Assembly: GCF_040957575.1 (NCBI RefSeq)
Contig: NZ_CP162601.1
Location: 2,046,001 to 2,110,000, forward strand
Direction of reading: 5' to 3'
Origin: Vibrio sp. HB236076
Lineage (GTDB): Bacteria > Pseudomonadota > Gammaproteobacteria > Enterobacterales > Vibrionaceae
Length of the DNA: 64,000 bases
Shown here: positions 45,148 through 53,801 of the stretch, in pieces
Layout of the letters: each line of letters starts with the position of its first letter
How positions within the stretch are numbered: the stretch's first letter is position 1
Program-made: the position numbers and the translations under genes
The notes under the pieces: generated by a model
What the model saw: the letters and a program-made list of their open reading frames with translations, nothing else
The model's database searches: none
Told to the model about the DNA's origin: nothing

Positions 45148-46431
45148 TTACGGCTTAAGTTTCTCGACCATTTCAACTAACCGATTAACGCCACGCGCCA
45201 CATCCTCAAGCCCTGAAGCCACGTTGTTAATGCTGTCTTGACCGTGAACCGCAACGCCAGACACCGAGGTTAAATGGTTATCCATTTCTTCAATCAGCGA
45301 AGTGTTATTACCCACCACTGTCGCGATTTCTTCGGTTGCTGACGCCGTGCGTGAAGCCAAAGTCCTCACTTCATCGGCGACGACGGCAAAACCACGGCCG
45401 CTCTCTCCCGCCCTGGCAGCCTCAATCGCCGCGTTTAACGCCAGCAAATTGGTTTGCTCTGCAATAGAGCGTATCGTGGTGACAATTTGGTCAATATTTT
45501 TAGATTGTTCTAATAAGTGCCCACCAATTTGCGATGCTTCGTTGACCTGAGTGGTGATACTTTGTGACGTTTGAACCGCATCATTAAGCACTTGAATCGA
45601 CAGTGAGGTTATTTGCGACGTTTGCTCTGACGTGGCAGCCGCCAACTCAACGGCTTGAGATGCCGTATTCATACGTTGAGTAATATCAGTGGCAAACTTA
45701 ACAATTTTGTGCACCTTGCCATTTTGATCGTAAATCGGGTTATAAGTGGCTTCAAGCCAAAGTACTTCGTTATACGCATTTTTTCGCTTGAAGCGACCAG
45801 TAAAAAACTCACCGCTTTTTAACGTATCCCAAAAATGGGGGTTCTCTTGATAAAACTCAGGAAAACAGAAAATACGGTGATGTTTATTGACTACGTCATC
45901 TAGGGTATAGCCGACTGTTTTGAGAAAATTACTATTCGCGTTGAGAATATTGCCTTCTGTATCAAACTCAATCACCGCGGCCGACTTATCAAGAGCGGAT
46001 AAAATAGAATGCTGAGATATTTTCTCTTTGGTTTGTTGAGTGACATTGTTGGCAATTTTAATCACTTTAATGACATTGCCTTTGTCGTCTTTTACTGGAA
46101 AGTAATTCGCTTCCAGATAAATGCAATCTCCTTGGCTACCAATGCGCTTAAAGGTGCCAGATGTGGCCTTACCTAGTCCAAGATCACGCCAAAAGTTGAC
46201 GTACTCTTGCGAATTAATTAACTCCGCAGGGCAAAATATTTTATGGTGCTGTCCTACGACTTCCTCTTTGCTGTATCCGACGACTTGGAGAAAGTTATCA
46301 TTTGCATCCAATATCACACCATCTGGGGTAAAAGCGATGTAAGCTGTATTTGCTCTAATCGCAGCCAAGTCATGCGCACTGTCGCTCTTATCCAGCGAGT
46401 TTTTGTTTGTTTTTGTGCCAAAAGACCACAT
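45148..46431 (-). CDS. Soluble PAS-PAS methyl-accepting chemotaxis protein (BdlA-like), second copy
   Basis: This 427-residue cytoplasmic receptor has the same PAS-PAS-MCP plan as the gene at 39949-41265. PAS1 contains [25 protein letters not shown]2 contains [22 protein letters not shown], and the hairpin tip [17 protein letters not shown] is present. The longer open frame has 40 extra residues, but ATG 46431 is preceded by GGAGAGTGT and is the better start. It lacks a CheR-tether pentapeptide. The two genes probably tune chemotaxis or biofilm dispersal to redox or energy state. The 388 bases upstream to the lysine-rich peptide gene show an AT-rich promoter region and nothing else. Confidence 0.88.
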   Translation of the reverse strand: MWSFGTKTNKNSLDKSDSAHDLAAIRANTAYIAFTPDGVILDANDNFLQVVGYSKEEVVGQHHKIFCPAELINSQEYVNFWRDLGLGKATSGTFKRIGSQGDCIYLEANYFPVKDDKGNVIKVIKIANNVTQQTKEKISQHSILSALDKSAAVIEFDTEGNILNANSNFLKTVGYTLDDVVNKHHRIFCFPEFYQENPHFWDTLKSGEFFTGRFKRKNAYNEVLWLEATYNPIYDQNGKVHKIVKFATDITQRMNTASQAVELAAATSEQTSQITSLSIQVLNDAVQTSQSITTQVNEASQIGGHLLEQSKNIDQIVTTIRSIAEQTNLLALNAAIEAARAGESGRGFAVVADEVRTLASRTASATEEIATVVGNNTSLIEEMDNHLTSVSGVAVHGQDSINNVASGLEDVARGVNRLVEMVEKLKP

Positions 46432-46819
46432 ACACTCTCCTAACCCTTTATTTTTTAATAATATAATTAATATATAAGAATAAGTATAAACGGCTTTTCT
46501 CGAGACGCGAATTTCACGCAGAATTAAAGGTAAAAAATAGATCCAATTCACTTTTTATTAGATGGCGACACGTATTTTAAATTTGTTACATCCATGTAAG
46601 TAAAAAGATAGAACCAACTCACAATACGAAACTAAACCTTCATACCTTTGTCATAAATTTGCATAAACCCTCTGCTTGGCCCTAGAAAGTCTTACTCATT
46701 TTGTATGATGATATTGACGCGTTTTAATGTAAGGCATTCACTTACTATCCTTCGGGGTACCGAAAAAATGTCTGCAAAACTCGCACAAAATCACCACTAA
46801 TCTAACTAAGGAGCCCATA

Positions 46820-46918
46820 ATGGCCAAAGCAAGTAAATCTAAAAAAGATCTTAAAAAATCATTAAAAAAAGCCAAAGCTAAAGTTAAAAAGATTAAAAAA
46901 GCGATCAAAAAAGCTTAA
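46820..46918 (+). CDS. Lysine-rich 32-residue peptide
   Basis: ATG 46820 is preceded by AAGGAG at ideal spacing (8 bases) and followed by a TAA stop at 46916-46918 and a clear terminator. The product starts MAKASKSKKDLKK and has 16 Lys in 32 residues, with the rest mostly Ala, Ser, Ile, Leu and Val. Lysines recur in pairs every three to four residues, so a helix would be positive on most faces. It resembles the tails of bacterial H1-like or Hc1-type nucleoid proteins, but it is too short for a firm family call. It could bind nucleic acids or membranes. Confidence 0.6.
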   Translation: MAKASKSKKDLKKSLKKAKAKVKKIKKAIKKA

Positions 46919-46930
46919 TTAATCTGCTGT

Positions 46931-46962
46931 GTTGCAAGAGCGATATTGATTTATCGCTCTTG
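46931..46962 (+). terminator. Terminator of the lysine-rich peptide gene
   Basis: CAAGAGCGATA and TTATCGCTCTTG form a stem with a short AT loop, starting 15 bp after the stop codon. The T-run after it is weak (TCACC). Confidence 0.65.
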
Positions 46963-47106
46963 TCACCTGGACCTCCTACCTCTACCCGCCACCATCATTG
47001 AAATTTTGTGATCCATACACGTCTTTACTCATTTCATTAATATCATAAAGTTATCTTATCCTATACTCTCATTCATGATACTGACATTTTTAAACAAAGG
47101 CTCATT

Positions 47107-48327
47107 GTGGGAAAAGACATCACCAAAAGGCTTACTTGGGTAATGTTTTGGGCATTACTATTGCCCTCGATCAGCCAAGCGAATCACGCTTGGGACATTA
47201 ATGGTTTTGGCTCACTGGCGGTGACACACACTGGTAACGAGACACTTGCCGTGCCTAACTATCTCGCCCAACAAAAAAAAAGCAGCAATAATACCTACTG
47301 GGGAGAGTCTTTGCTGGGTGTACAAGTCGATTACCACTTCAACCACCGCTGGAAAGTGAGCAGTCAGCTGATTGGTCAAACGTATTTTGAACACGATATC
47401 GACTCTTACCTGCAACGTCTGTTTGTCCAATACAACGACGATCAATTTACCGCCCGTTTAGGACGAATCGGTTTAGAAACTTACCTATTGTCGGATTATC
47501 GCAACGTTGGCTTTGCTTATCTCTGGGCCCACCCGTCTATGGAGTTTTACGGCCCCTTTAGCATGGACTACTACGATGGATTTGAGCTTGGCTATACTTT
47601 TCCCTTCGACTTCAATCAACTTAATTTTCGTTTGTATGGCGGTACGACCAAACAAATTATCCATCGCAATGGCGAAGTCTACGAGCTTAAAAATGAACCC
47701 ATGTTTGGCGCAAAACTTCAATACGATACCGAAGCTTGGCTTTATCGCTTAAGCGCGGCGTATACAGAGTTTACCGATGACCTTTCCAACCTAGTTGAGT
47801 TGAGAAATGCATTAAATTCAATCACGCCTTTGTGGCCTGAAGCATCGACCTACGCAGATAGTTTGTTGCTTAAAGACACGAGTATTCACTATTACTCAAC
47901 GGGGTTTCGCTATGAAGGCACGCCTTGGCTGTGGCAAACCGAGCTTAGTTACACTGTGTTTGAAACCGACCTTTTAGGGGATTTTTGGGCAGGTTACACC
48001 AGTTTGGGTTATCAATTTGATGAGTGGACTTTATTTTCTTCGCTTGGGTTTGTCGAGCCTACAGAACGCATTCGCTCGGTCGATGGTGCCCCTGCTTTTT
48101 TATCAGAACTTCAAGAGATTGCTGACACCGCTTTTAAAACTTCAGCAAACCAACACAGCTTTTCGTTAGGATTTCGGTGGGATTTTTATCCAAACTTCGC
48201 ACTGAAAGCGCAATGGGATCGAACTTGGATAAAGCAATACGGTGGCGTGCTTTGGGTCTCTGACGAGATCAATAGCAATGATGAAATCATTAACACGTTT
48301 TCTCTCAAACTCGACTTTATTTTTTAA
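47107..48327 (+). CDS. Outer-membrane beta-barrel protein
   Basis: This is a 406-residue exported protein. A signal peptide ends around SISQA-NHAWDING, and the mature part has alternating aromatic strands typical of a porin barrel (for example FNHRWKVSSQLIGQTYF, WLYRLSAAYTEF, WLWQTELSYTVFETD). The last residue is Phe (SLKLDFIF), a BAM-type C-terminal signal. I start at GTG 47107. I do not recognise a named family. It is followed two bases later by a PstS-like periplasmic gene and then a diguanylate cyclase, so it is probably the outer-membrane part of that unit. Confidence 0.78.
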   Translation: MGKDITKRLTWVMFWALLLPSISQANHAWDINGFGSLAVTHTGNETLAVPNYLAQQKKSSNNTYWGESLLGVQVDYHFNHRWKVSSQLIGQTYFEHDIDSYLQRLFVQYNDDQFTARLGRIGLETYLLSDYRNVGFAYLWAHPSMEFYGPFSMDYYDGFELGYTFPFDFNQLNFRLYGGTTKQIIHRNGEVYELKNEPMFGAKLQYDTEAWLYRLSAAYTEFTDDLSNLVELRNALNSITPLWPEASTYADSLLLKDTSIHYYSTGFRYEGTPWLWQTELSYTVFETDLLGDFWAGYTSLGYQFDEWTLFSSLGFVEPTERIRSVDGAPAFLSELQEIADTAFKTSANQHSFSLGFRWDFYPNFALKAQWDRTWIKQYGGVLWVSDEINSNDEIINTFSLKLDFIF

Positions 48328-48329
48328 TT

Positions 48330-48758
48330 ATGAAAACTATTTTATTATTGCCATTATTATTTTGTTTATTTCTCAGTTTGCCAAGTAAGGCAGCGGAAGT
48401 CGTCGTGATTGTCAATCTAAACAATCCGATTTCTTCATTAGAAAAACGAGAAATCATCGATTTATTCATGGGTAAACAAAAAGCTTTTCGCCATGGTCAA
48501 AGCGCTCGTCCTTTTGACCAAAGTGAATCGTCAATAAAAGCATCATTTTATCATCACTTGATCAATAAAAATCTCGCTCAAGTCAATGCTTATTGGGCAA
48601 GATTACTCTTTACTGGACGGGCGTCCCCTCCGCAAGAGTTGAGTGATGACCAGTCGATAATCGAAGCGGTGAGAAAAGCCCCTGGAGCTATTGCCTACAT
48701 TGATAGCCAGTGGCTAGATGACAGTGTCAAAGAGGTATTTCGTGTTCAAAAAGATTAA
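48330..48758 (+). CDS. Small periplasmic PstS-like substrate-binding protein
   Basis: This 142-residue protein has a signal peptide (MKTILLLPLLFCLFLSLPSKA) and a single PBP-like lobe. Visible motifs are VNLNNPISSLEKREIIDLFMGK, FDQSESSIKASFY and PGAIAYIDSQWL. The G-A-I-A-Y segment is the usual one in short 'phosphate ABC transporter substrate-binding' proteins. It is less than half the length of PstS, so it is probably a signalling protein rather than a transporter part. It starts two bases after the barrel gene and overlaps the next gene by 17 bp, so translation of all three is linked. Confidence 0.8.
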   Translation: MKTILLLPLLFCLFLSLPSKAAEVVVIVNLNNPISSLEKREIIDLFMGKQKAFRHGQSARPFDQSESSIKASFYHHLINKNLAQVNAYWARLLFTGRASPPQELSDDQSIIEAVRKAPGAIAYIDSQWLDDSVKEVFRVQKD

Positions 48759-50343
48759 AAACACTTTAGTATTTCGAGTTGCTTTATCGATTTTTATCGC
48801 CTCTTTCATTTTGGCGTCTTTGAGTGCGGCCTATTTTTACCACGCGACGTATCAAAGTGAACTTCAGCGTCAAAATATTCAAATTCATCAATTAGCGCAT
48901 ACCGTACAAAACAGTGCCGCCATTGCCGCTTATTTAAGTGACCAGGAATTAGCTTTGCAAGTGCTGCGCGGCCTAACGCAAAATGACATCGTTAACCTAG
49001 CCAGTATTCGCGGGGAAAATGACTTTTCTGTCACCAGTAATTCTTTCAGTGAAAGAAAAACAACCACCCCCTACAGCTTAGACCTACCATCCCCTTTTTT
49101 ACACGATGAAACCGTCGGTATTTTAGAAATTTATCCCAGACAAAACTTTATTGATCACAATGCCCAAATGACCGCTATTTATTACTCTCTTGGTTTATTT
49201 GTCTATGCCGGCGTCATTATTTTTCTCGTCAGTGTCTTGATATCAAAACAACTCACCACACCATTAGAAAGAATAAAAAAATCGGTTGACAGCGTCTTGC
49301 CCGGCAAAGACAAAGCACTCGCTTATCAACCCAAATACCCGGGTGATGAAATTGGTCAATTGGTCAAACACTCGAACTATTTGTTAACCTCCATACACGA
49401 TACGTTAGAACGTGAAAAACAGCTAAGAGAGACCATAGAACGCGTAGAGAAGCGATTTCGACTGTTGTTTGAACAAGCCAGTGTTTGCATTGTATTGATG
49501 ACCAGCGAAGGTAAAGTCGTTCTTTCCAACCAAGCGTATAAAAACACGGTGCAAAAAAATACTCGATTGCGTACCTCGCAAACGGATTTACTGCTTTTCC
49601 CCGACCTATTTGAATCGCCGCATAGGATGCATTCAAGTCTAAAAAATGTTCTAGATACTCAGCGTTTAGTCAATGATGATTTTCGTCTTAAAACCCACTT
49701 AAAAAAAGAGCAGTGGTATCATTGCTTGTTGTCGTTGGCTAAAGAAGAGACGGGGCATCACCTCATAGAGGCCATCATGTATGATATTTCCGAGCGCGCC
49801 AGTCGAGAGAAAAAGTTTCAATTTGAAGCCGATTTTGATTCCTTGACGACCCTCTATAACCGCCGCTCTGCAGAGCGCTACTTGCGAAAATGCCTTGAAA
49901 ACACCCAAGACAAAAATCATTCTACTGCGATTGTGTTAATCGATTTGGATCACTTTAAGCCCGTCAATGACACCTATGGGCATGAGGCTGGCGATAAAGT
50001 CTTGATTGAAACAGCCAAGCGGCTGATGGGTGCCATCTTAAGCCAAGACCTCGTCTGTCGCTGGGGAGGCGATGAGTTTTTAGTGATCGTTCAATACCCG
50101 ATAGGTGCCGTCAGCAGCTTGAATGCCTTAGTTCGAAATATCCTTACTCGACTCGTGCAACCGATAGAAATCAATCAACAGCTGACTGTGTCTATTGGAG
50201 CGAGTTTGGGTGTTTCTTGTACTGAGATTCACGGTCGGGATATGGCGCACTTAATTAACCTCGCCGATGAAGCCATGTATCAAGTTAAGCGAAACGGTAG
50301 AAATGGCTTTTGTTTGCTCGGCTCAGAGGCAACCTTTATCTGA
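48742..50343 (+). CDS. Membrane diguanylate cyclase with PAS-like and GGDEF domains
   Basis: This 533-residue protein synthesises c-di-GMP from two GTP. An N-terminal membrane helix (RVALSIFIASFILASLSAAYFY) and a ~110-residue periplasmic sensor lead to a second helix near 150-175. A HAMP-like segment, a PAS-like domain (FEQASVCIVLMTSEGKVVLSNQAY) and a GGDEF domain from about 370 complete it. The active motif is an intact GGDEF (RWGGDEFLV, near residue 441). The RxxD inhibitory site is LSQD, so product inhibition at that site is lost. I start at GTG 48742, six bases after GAGG; an upstream ATG at 48718 is possible. A terminator at 50453-50478 follows. Confidence 0.9.
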   Translation: MFKKIKNTLVFRVALSIFIASFILASLSAAYFYHATYQSELQRQNIQIHQLAHTVQNSAAIAAYLSDQELALQVLRGLTQNDIVNLASIRGENDFSVTSNSFSERKTTTPYSLDLPSPFLHDETVGILEIYPRQNFIDHNAQMTAIYYSLGLFVYAGVIIFLVSVLISKQLTTPLERIKKSVDSVLPGKDKALAYQPKYPGDEIGQLVKHSNYLLTSIHDTLEREKQLRETIERVEKRFRLLFEQASVCIVLMTSEGKVVLSNQAYKNTVQKNTRLRTSQTDLLLFPDLFESPHRMHSSLKNVLDTQRLVNDDFRLKTHLKKEQWYHCLLSLAKEETGHHLIEAIMYDISERASREKKFQFEADFDSLTTLYNRRSAERYLRKCLENTQDKNHSTAIVLIDLDHFKPVNDTYGHEAGDKVLIETAKRLMGAILSQDLVCRWGGDEFLVIVQYPIGAVSSLNALVRNILTRLVQPIEINQQLTVSIGASLGVSCTEIHGRDMAHLINLADEAMYQVKRNGRNGFCLLGSEATFI

Positions 50344-50446
50344 GGCCTTAGGTTGACCGTCGATACCCGCTCCCTTTTTCATTGACTCAATGTGACTGAG
50401 AAAGTCACGCCTAAAAAGGGGGTAATACTCAAGCCTACAACAAAAT

Positions 50447-50478
50447 AAAAGACCTCTTTGCTGTGCAAAGAGGCCTTA
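50447..50478 (+). terminator. Terminator of the barrel-binding protein-diguanylate cyclase cluster
   Basis: CCTCTTTGC and GCAAAGAGG form a perfect 9-bp stem around TGT, followed by CCTTA. The T-tract is cut short where the repeat at 50479 begins. Confidence 0.75.
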
Positions 50479-50638
50479 TACCAATCTAACTAAGTAGCTG
50501 GTCACCCTAGCAGGTTAAAAAACTCAATAACATTGTTAAGAAAATAACCTGTGGACTAACTACTTAGATTATTTTCTTGCCTTGTTCTCAAGCTTGATCA
50601 CTACGCTATCATTGATCACATACTTAATCAGATTGGTA
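50479..50638. repeat. MITE-like repeat, copy C (160 bp)
   Basis: It starts TACCAATCTAACTAAGTAGCTGG and ends TACTTAATCAGATTGGTA. Inside are GGTTAAAAAACTCAATAAC, TTCTTGCCTTGTTCTCAAGCTTGATC and CATTGATCACAT. It is the best-preserved relative of copy A and sits directly against the terminator of the diguanylate cyclase gene. The rest of 50344-50667 is non-coding. Confidence 0.78.
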
Positions 50639-50667
50639 TTAGATCTAATCAAAGCACTGAATGGCGT

Positions 50668-53600
50668 TTACTGATCTTTGGGTGTCAGTAAGCGATAGAA
50701 TACCGGCGTGAACAACAAGCCAAATACCGTAACCCCTATCATGCCAAAGAACACCGCATTACCCATCGCTTGACGCATTTCTGCTCCGGCACCGGTTGCC
50801 AACACCAAAGGAATAACCCCAGCCGTAAAGGCTATCGACGTCATTAAAATCGGGCGCAAGCGCAATCGGCATGCTTCGATGATGGCCTCCATATGCGTAG
50901 CACCTTGCTTGTGCTTATCTCGGGCGAACTCAACCATCAAAATGGCATTTTTTGATGCTAAAGCCACTAATACAATAAGAGCAATTTGCGTAAAGATATT
51001 ATTATCTCCCCCCAGAGCATAGACTCCGGCTAACGCGGAAAAAATAGTCATAGGTACAATCAAAATAATCGCGAGTGGCAAACGCAAGCTTTCATATTGT
51101 GCGGCAAGGACCATAAAGACCAGAAGCACCACTAATGGAAAAACGTACACCATGGTATTACCAGCCAAAATTTGCTGATAAGTCACCTCTGTCCATTCGT
51201 AACTGATCCCTTTTGGTAAATGCTTGGCCAATACCTGCTCTATCGCTTGCTTGGCTTGATCTGAACTGTACCCTGGCGCAGGGCTACCATTGAGCTCCGC
51301 ACTGATGTAACCGTTGTAATGCATCACCCTATCTGGACCTGTAGTGGGTTCAACAGTGAGCACCGAACCAAGTGGTACCATTTTCCCCGCGGCATTGCGT
51401 ACTTTGAGCTGCATAATTTGCTCACGCTGGCTGCGATATTGCGCGTCGGCTTGTGCATTGACCTGGTACGTACGACCGAATAAATTAAAATCATTGACGT
51501 ACGCAGATCCCAAGTAGACTTGCAAAGTGGTAAAAACATCATTGAGCGCAATGCCCTGTACAAGAGCTTGTTCGCGATCAATGTGAATGTCCATTTGCGG
51601 TACTTGAATACGATAGCTCGAAAATAGCCCAGTCAGCGCCGGGTCTTGACGAGCCTGATTGGTCACGGTTTGTAGCGCGTTAAACAATGCTTCAAACCCT
51701 TTATTGCCACGGTCTTGCAATTGCAATTTAAAACCACCAGTGGTGCCTAACCCCAGTATCGGTGGCGGTGGAAAAACGGCGACAAAAGCTTCATCAATCG
51801 CAGTAAATTGCTGATTGAGCGCCCCGGCAATGGCCATCGCAGATTCACTGGGCGATTGTCGCTTCGCAAAGTCTTCCAAGGTCACAAATACAATACCGCT
51901 GTTGGTGCTGTTGGTAAATCCATTGACCGACAAGCCGGGAAATGCCACGGTATGAGACACGCCCGGAACCTCTAGAGCGATGGCTTGCATGTGCTCAACC
52001 ACCTCTTGAGTGCGATCTAAGCTTGCCGCGTCAGGCAATTGTGCAATCGCCACCAAGTACTGTTTGTCTTGCTGGGGAATAAAACCACCGGGTACCGCTT
52101 GAAATAACCCTACTGTCGAACCGATCAAGAGTAAGTAAACCCCGCCGACCACGACACTCAAACGGATAAGCTTTTTCACTACTTTTTCATACCCTTTCGC
52201 CCCTTTGTCAAACAAACGGTTAAAAGGTACAAACAACCAACGGCCAAATAACGTATCAAGCAAACGAGTTAACTTATCTTTCGGTGCGTGATGAGGCTTT
52301 AACAAAATCGCGGCTAACGCCGGTGATAAGGTCAGAGAATTAAAAGCAGAAATCAGCGTTGAAATGGTAATCGTCAAAGCAAACTGCTTATAAAATTGCC
52401 CGGATAATCCCGTGATAAAAGCGGTTGGGATAAACACTGCACACAACACAAATGCAATCGCAATGATCGGCCCAGTCACCTCACTCATGGCAATTTTTGT
52501 CGCTTCAAAAGGACTGTGACCCGCTTCGATATTGCGTTCCACGTTTTCCACCACCACGATGGCATCATCTACCACAATCCCGATGGCCAAGACTAAACCA
52601 AATAACGATAAGGTGTTAATCGACACACCCAATAATTGCATCACCGCAAAGGTCCCTATCAAGGAAACAGGCACCGCGATCAACGGAATAATTGAGGCAC
52701 GCCAGGTCTGTAAAAAGACCACCACCACAATAACCACCAATAAAATGGCCTCAAGGAGGGTATCGATTACCGCTTCGATAGAGCCACGCACAAATACCGT
52801 CGGGTCATAAGCGATGTCATACGTCATTCCGGCCGGAAAATCTTTCGCCAACCTTGCCATGGTAGTGCGTACATCGTCTGACAATTCGATAGCATTTGAG
52901 CCCGGTCGCTGAAACACTGGCATCGCCAACGCCGGCTGATTGTCTAACATCGCACGCAGTGCGTAGTTCTCTTGCCCGAGTTCAATTCTAGCCACGTCTT
53001 TTAAGCGTGTTATCTGGCCGTTTTGGCCAACTTTGACGATGACATTTTCAAACTCTTCAACGCTTTCAAGTCGGCCTTTTACATTGAGCAAAATTTGAAA
53101 TTGATTGGCAACCCCTGACGGTTGAGATCCCAATGAGCCAGCGGCTACTTGTTGATTTTGCTCTCTGAGTTGACTAACCACATCACTGGCGGTTAATTGA
53201 CGCGCCGCCAGTGCCTGCGGATTTAACCACACACGCATGGCGTATTTAGCGCCACCAAACAATCGGATATCACCCACCCCTGGTAAGCGTTTAAGCTCAT
53301 CTTGAATGTGTATGTCGGCGTAGTTAGCCATGTAGGAGGTGTCTTGTTTTCCCTCGGGTGAAACAAGATGAACCACCAAGGCAAGATTTGGAGAGGACTT
53401 CTCCGCCGTTACCCCTAAGCGCTGCACTTCCTCTGGCAACCGAGGCAATGCATTGTTGACTCGGTTTTGGACTTGTACCTGAGCTTTATCAAGATCCGTC
53501 CCGAGGGCAAAGGTCACCGTTAAGGTAAGAAGGCCATCACTGGTTGCTTGAGAAGAGTGATAGAGCATATTTTCAAGACCATTGATCTCTTGCTCTAAAG

Positions 53601-53796
53601 GCGTAGCAACCGTTTGGGCAATCACTTTTGGGTTGGCACCAGGGTAACTGGCACTGACCACAACGGTTGGCGGAACCACTTCGGGGTATTCGCTAACTGG
53701 CAATTGAAACAGGGATAATAGTCCTGTTATCACAAATACCAAAGACAGCATTGCGGCAAAAATGGGCCGCTGAATGAAAAAGTGTGAAAAGTTCAT
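50668..53796 (-). CDS. RND multidrug efflux pump inner-membrane subunit (AcrB/HAE1 family)
   Basis: This 1042-residue trimeric proton/drug antiporter starts MNFSHFFIQRPIFAAMLSLVFVITG. The TM4 motif GIVVDDAIVVVENVERNIE carries the two proton-relay Asp residues, and the TM10 motif VALASKNAILMVEF carries the partner Lys. The periplasmic docking and porter domains (SYPGANPKVIAQTVATPLEQ, FPPPPILGLGTTGGFKLQLQD) are those of AcrB-like pumps, and the C-terminus FYRLLTPKDQ is short. It starts five bases after the adaptor gene. It most likely exports bile salts, dyes and antibiotics with TolC, as do the Vex pumps of V. cholerae. Confidence 0.94.
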   Translation of the reverse strand: MNFSHFFIQRPIFAAMLSLVFVITGLLSLFQLPVSEYPEVVPPTVVVSASYPGANPKVIAQTVATPLEQEINGLENMLYHSSQATSDGLLTLTVTFALGTDLDKAQVQVQNRVNNALPRLPEEVQRLGVTAEKSSPNLALVVHLVSPEGKQDTSYMANYADIHIQDELKRLPGVGDIRLFGGAKYAMRVWLNPQALAARQLTASDVVSQLREQNQQVAAGSLGSQPSGVANQFQILLNVKGRLESVEEFENVIVKVGQNGQITRLKDVARIELGQENYALRAMLDNQPALAMPVFQRPGSNAIELSDDVRTTMARLAKDFPAGMTYDIAYDPTVFVRGSIEAVIDTLLEAILLVVIVVVVFLQTWRASIIPLIAVPVSLIGTFAVMQLLGVSINTLSLFGLVLAIGIVVDDAIVVVENVERNIEAGHSPFEATKIAMSEVTGPIIAIAFVLCAVFIPTAFITGLSGQFYKQFALTITISTLISAFNSLTLSPALAAILLKPHHAPKDKLTRLLDTLFGRWLFVPFNRLFDKGAKGYEKVVKKLIRLSVVVGGVYLLLIGSTVGLFQAVPGGFIPQQDKQYLVAIAQLPDAASLDRTQEVVEHMQAIALEVPGVSHTVAFPGLSVNGFTNSTNSGIVFVTLEDFAKRQSPSESAMAIAGALNQQFTAIDEAFVAVFPPPPILGLGTTGGFKLQLQDRGNKGFEALFNALQTVTNQARQDPALTGLFSSYRIQVPQMDIHIDREQALVQGIALNDVFTTLQVYLGSAYVNDFNLFGRTYQVNAQADAQYRSQREQIMQLKVRNAAGKMVPLGSVLTVEPTTGPDRVMHYNGYISAELNGSPAPGYSSDQAKQAIEQVLAKHLPKGISYEWTEVTYQQILAGNTMVYVFPLVVLLVFMVLAAQYESLRLPLAIILIVPMTIFSALAGVYALGGDNNIFTQIALIVLVALASKNAILMVEFARDKHKQGATHMEAIIEACRLRLRPILMTSIAFTAGVIPLVLATGAGAEMRQAMGNAVFFGMIGVTVFGLLFTPVFYRLLTPKDQ

Positions 53797-53801
53797 AACC
53801 G

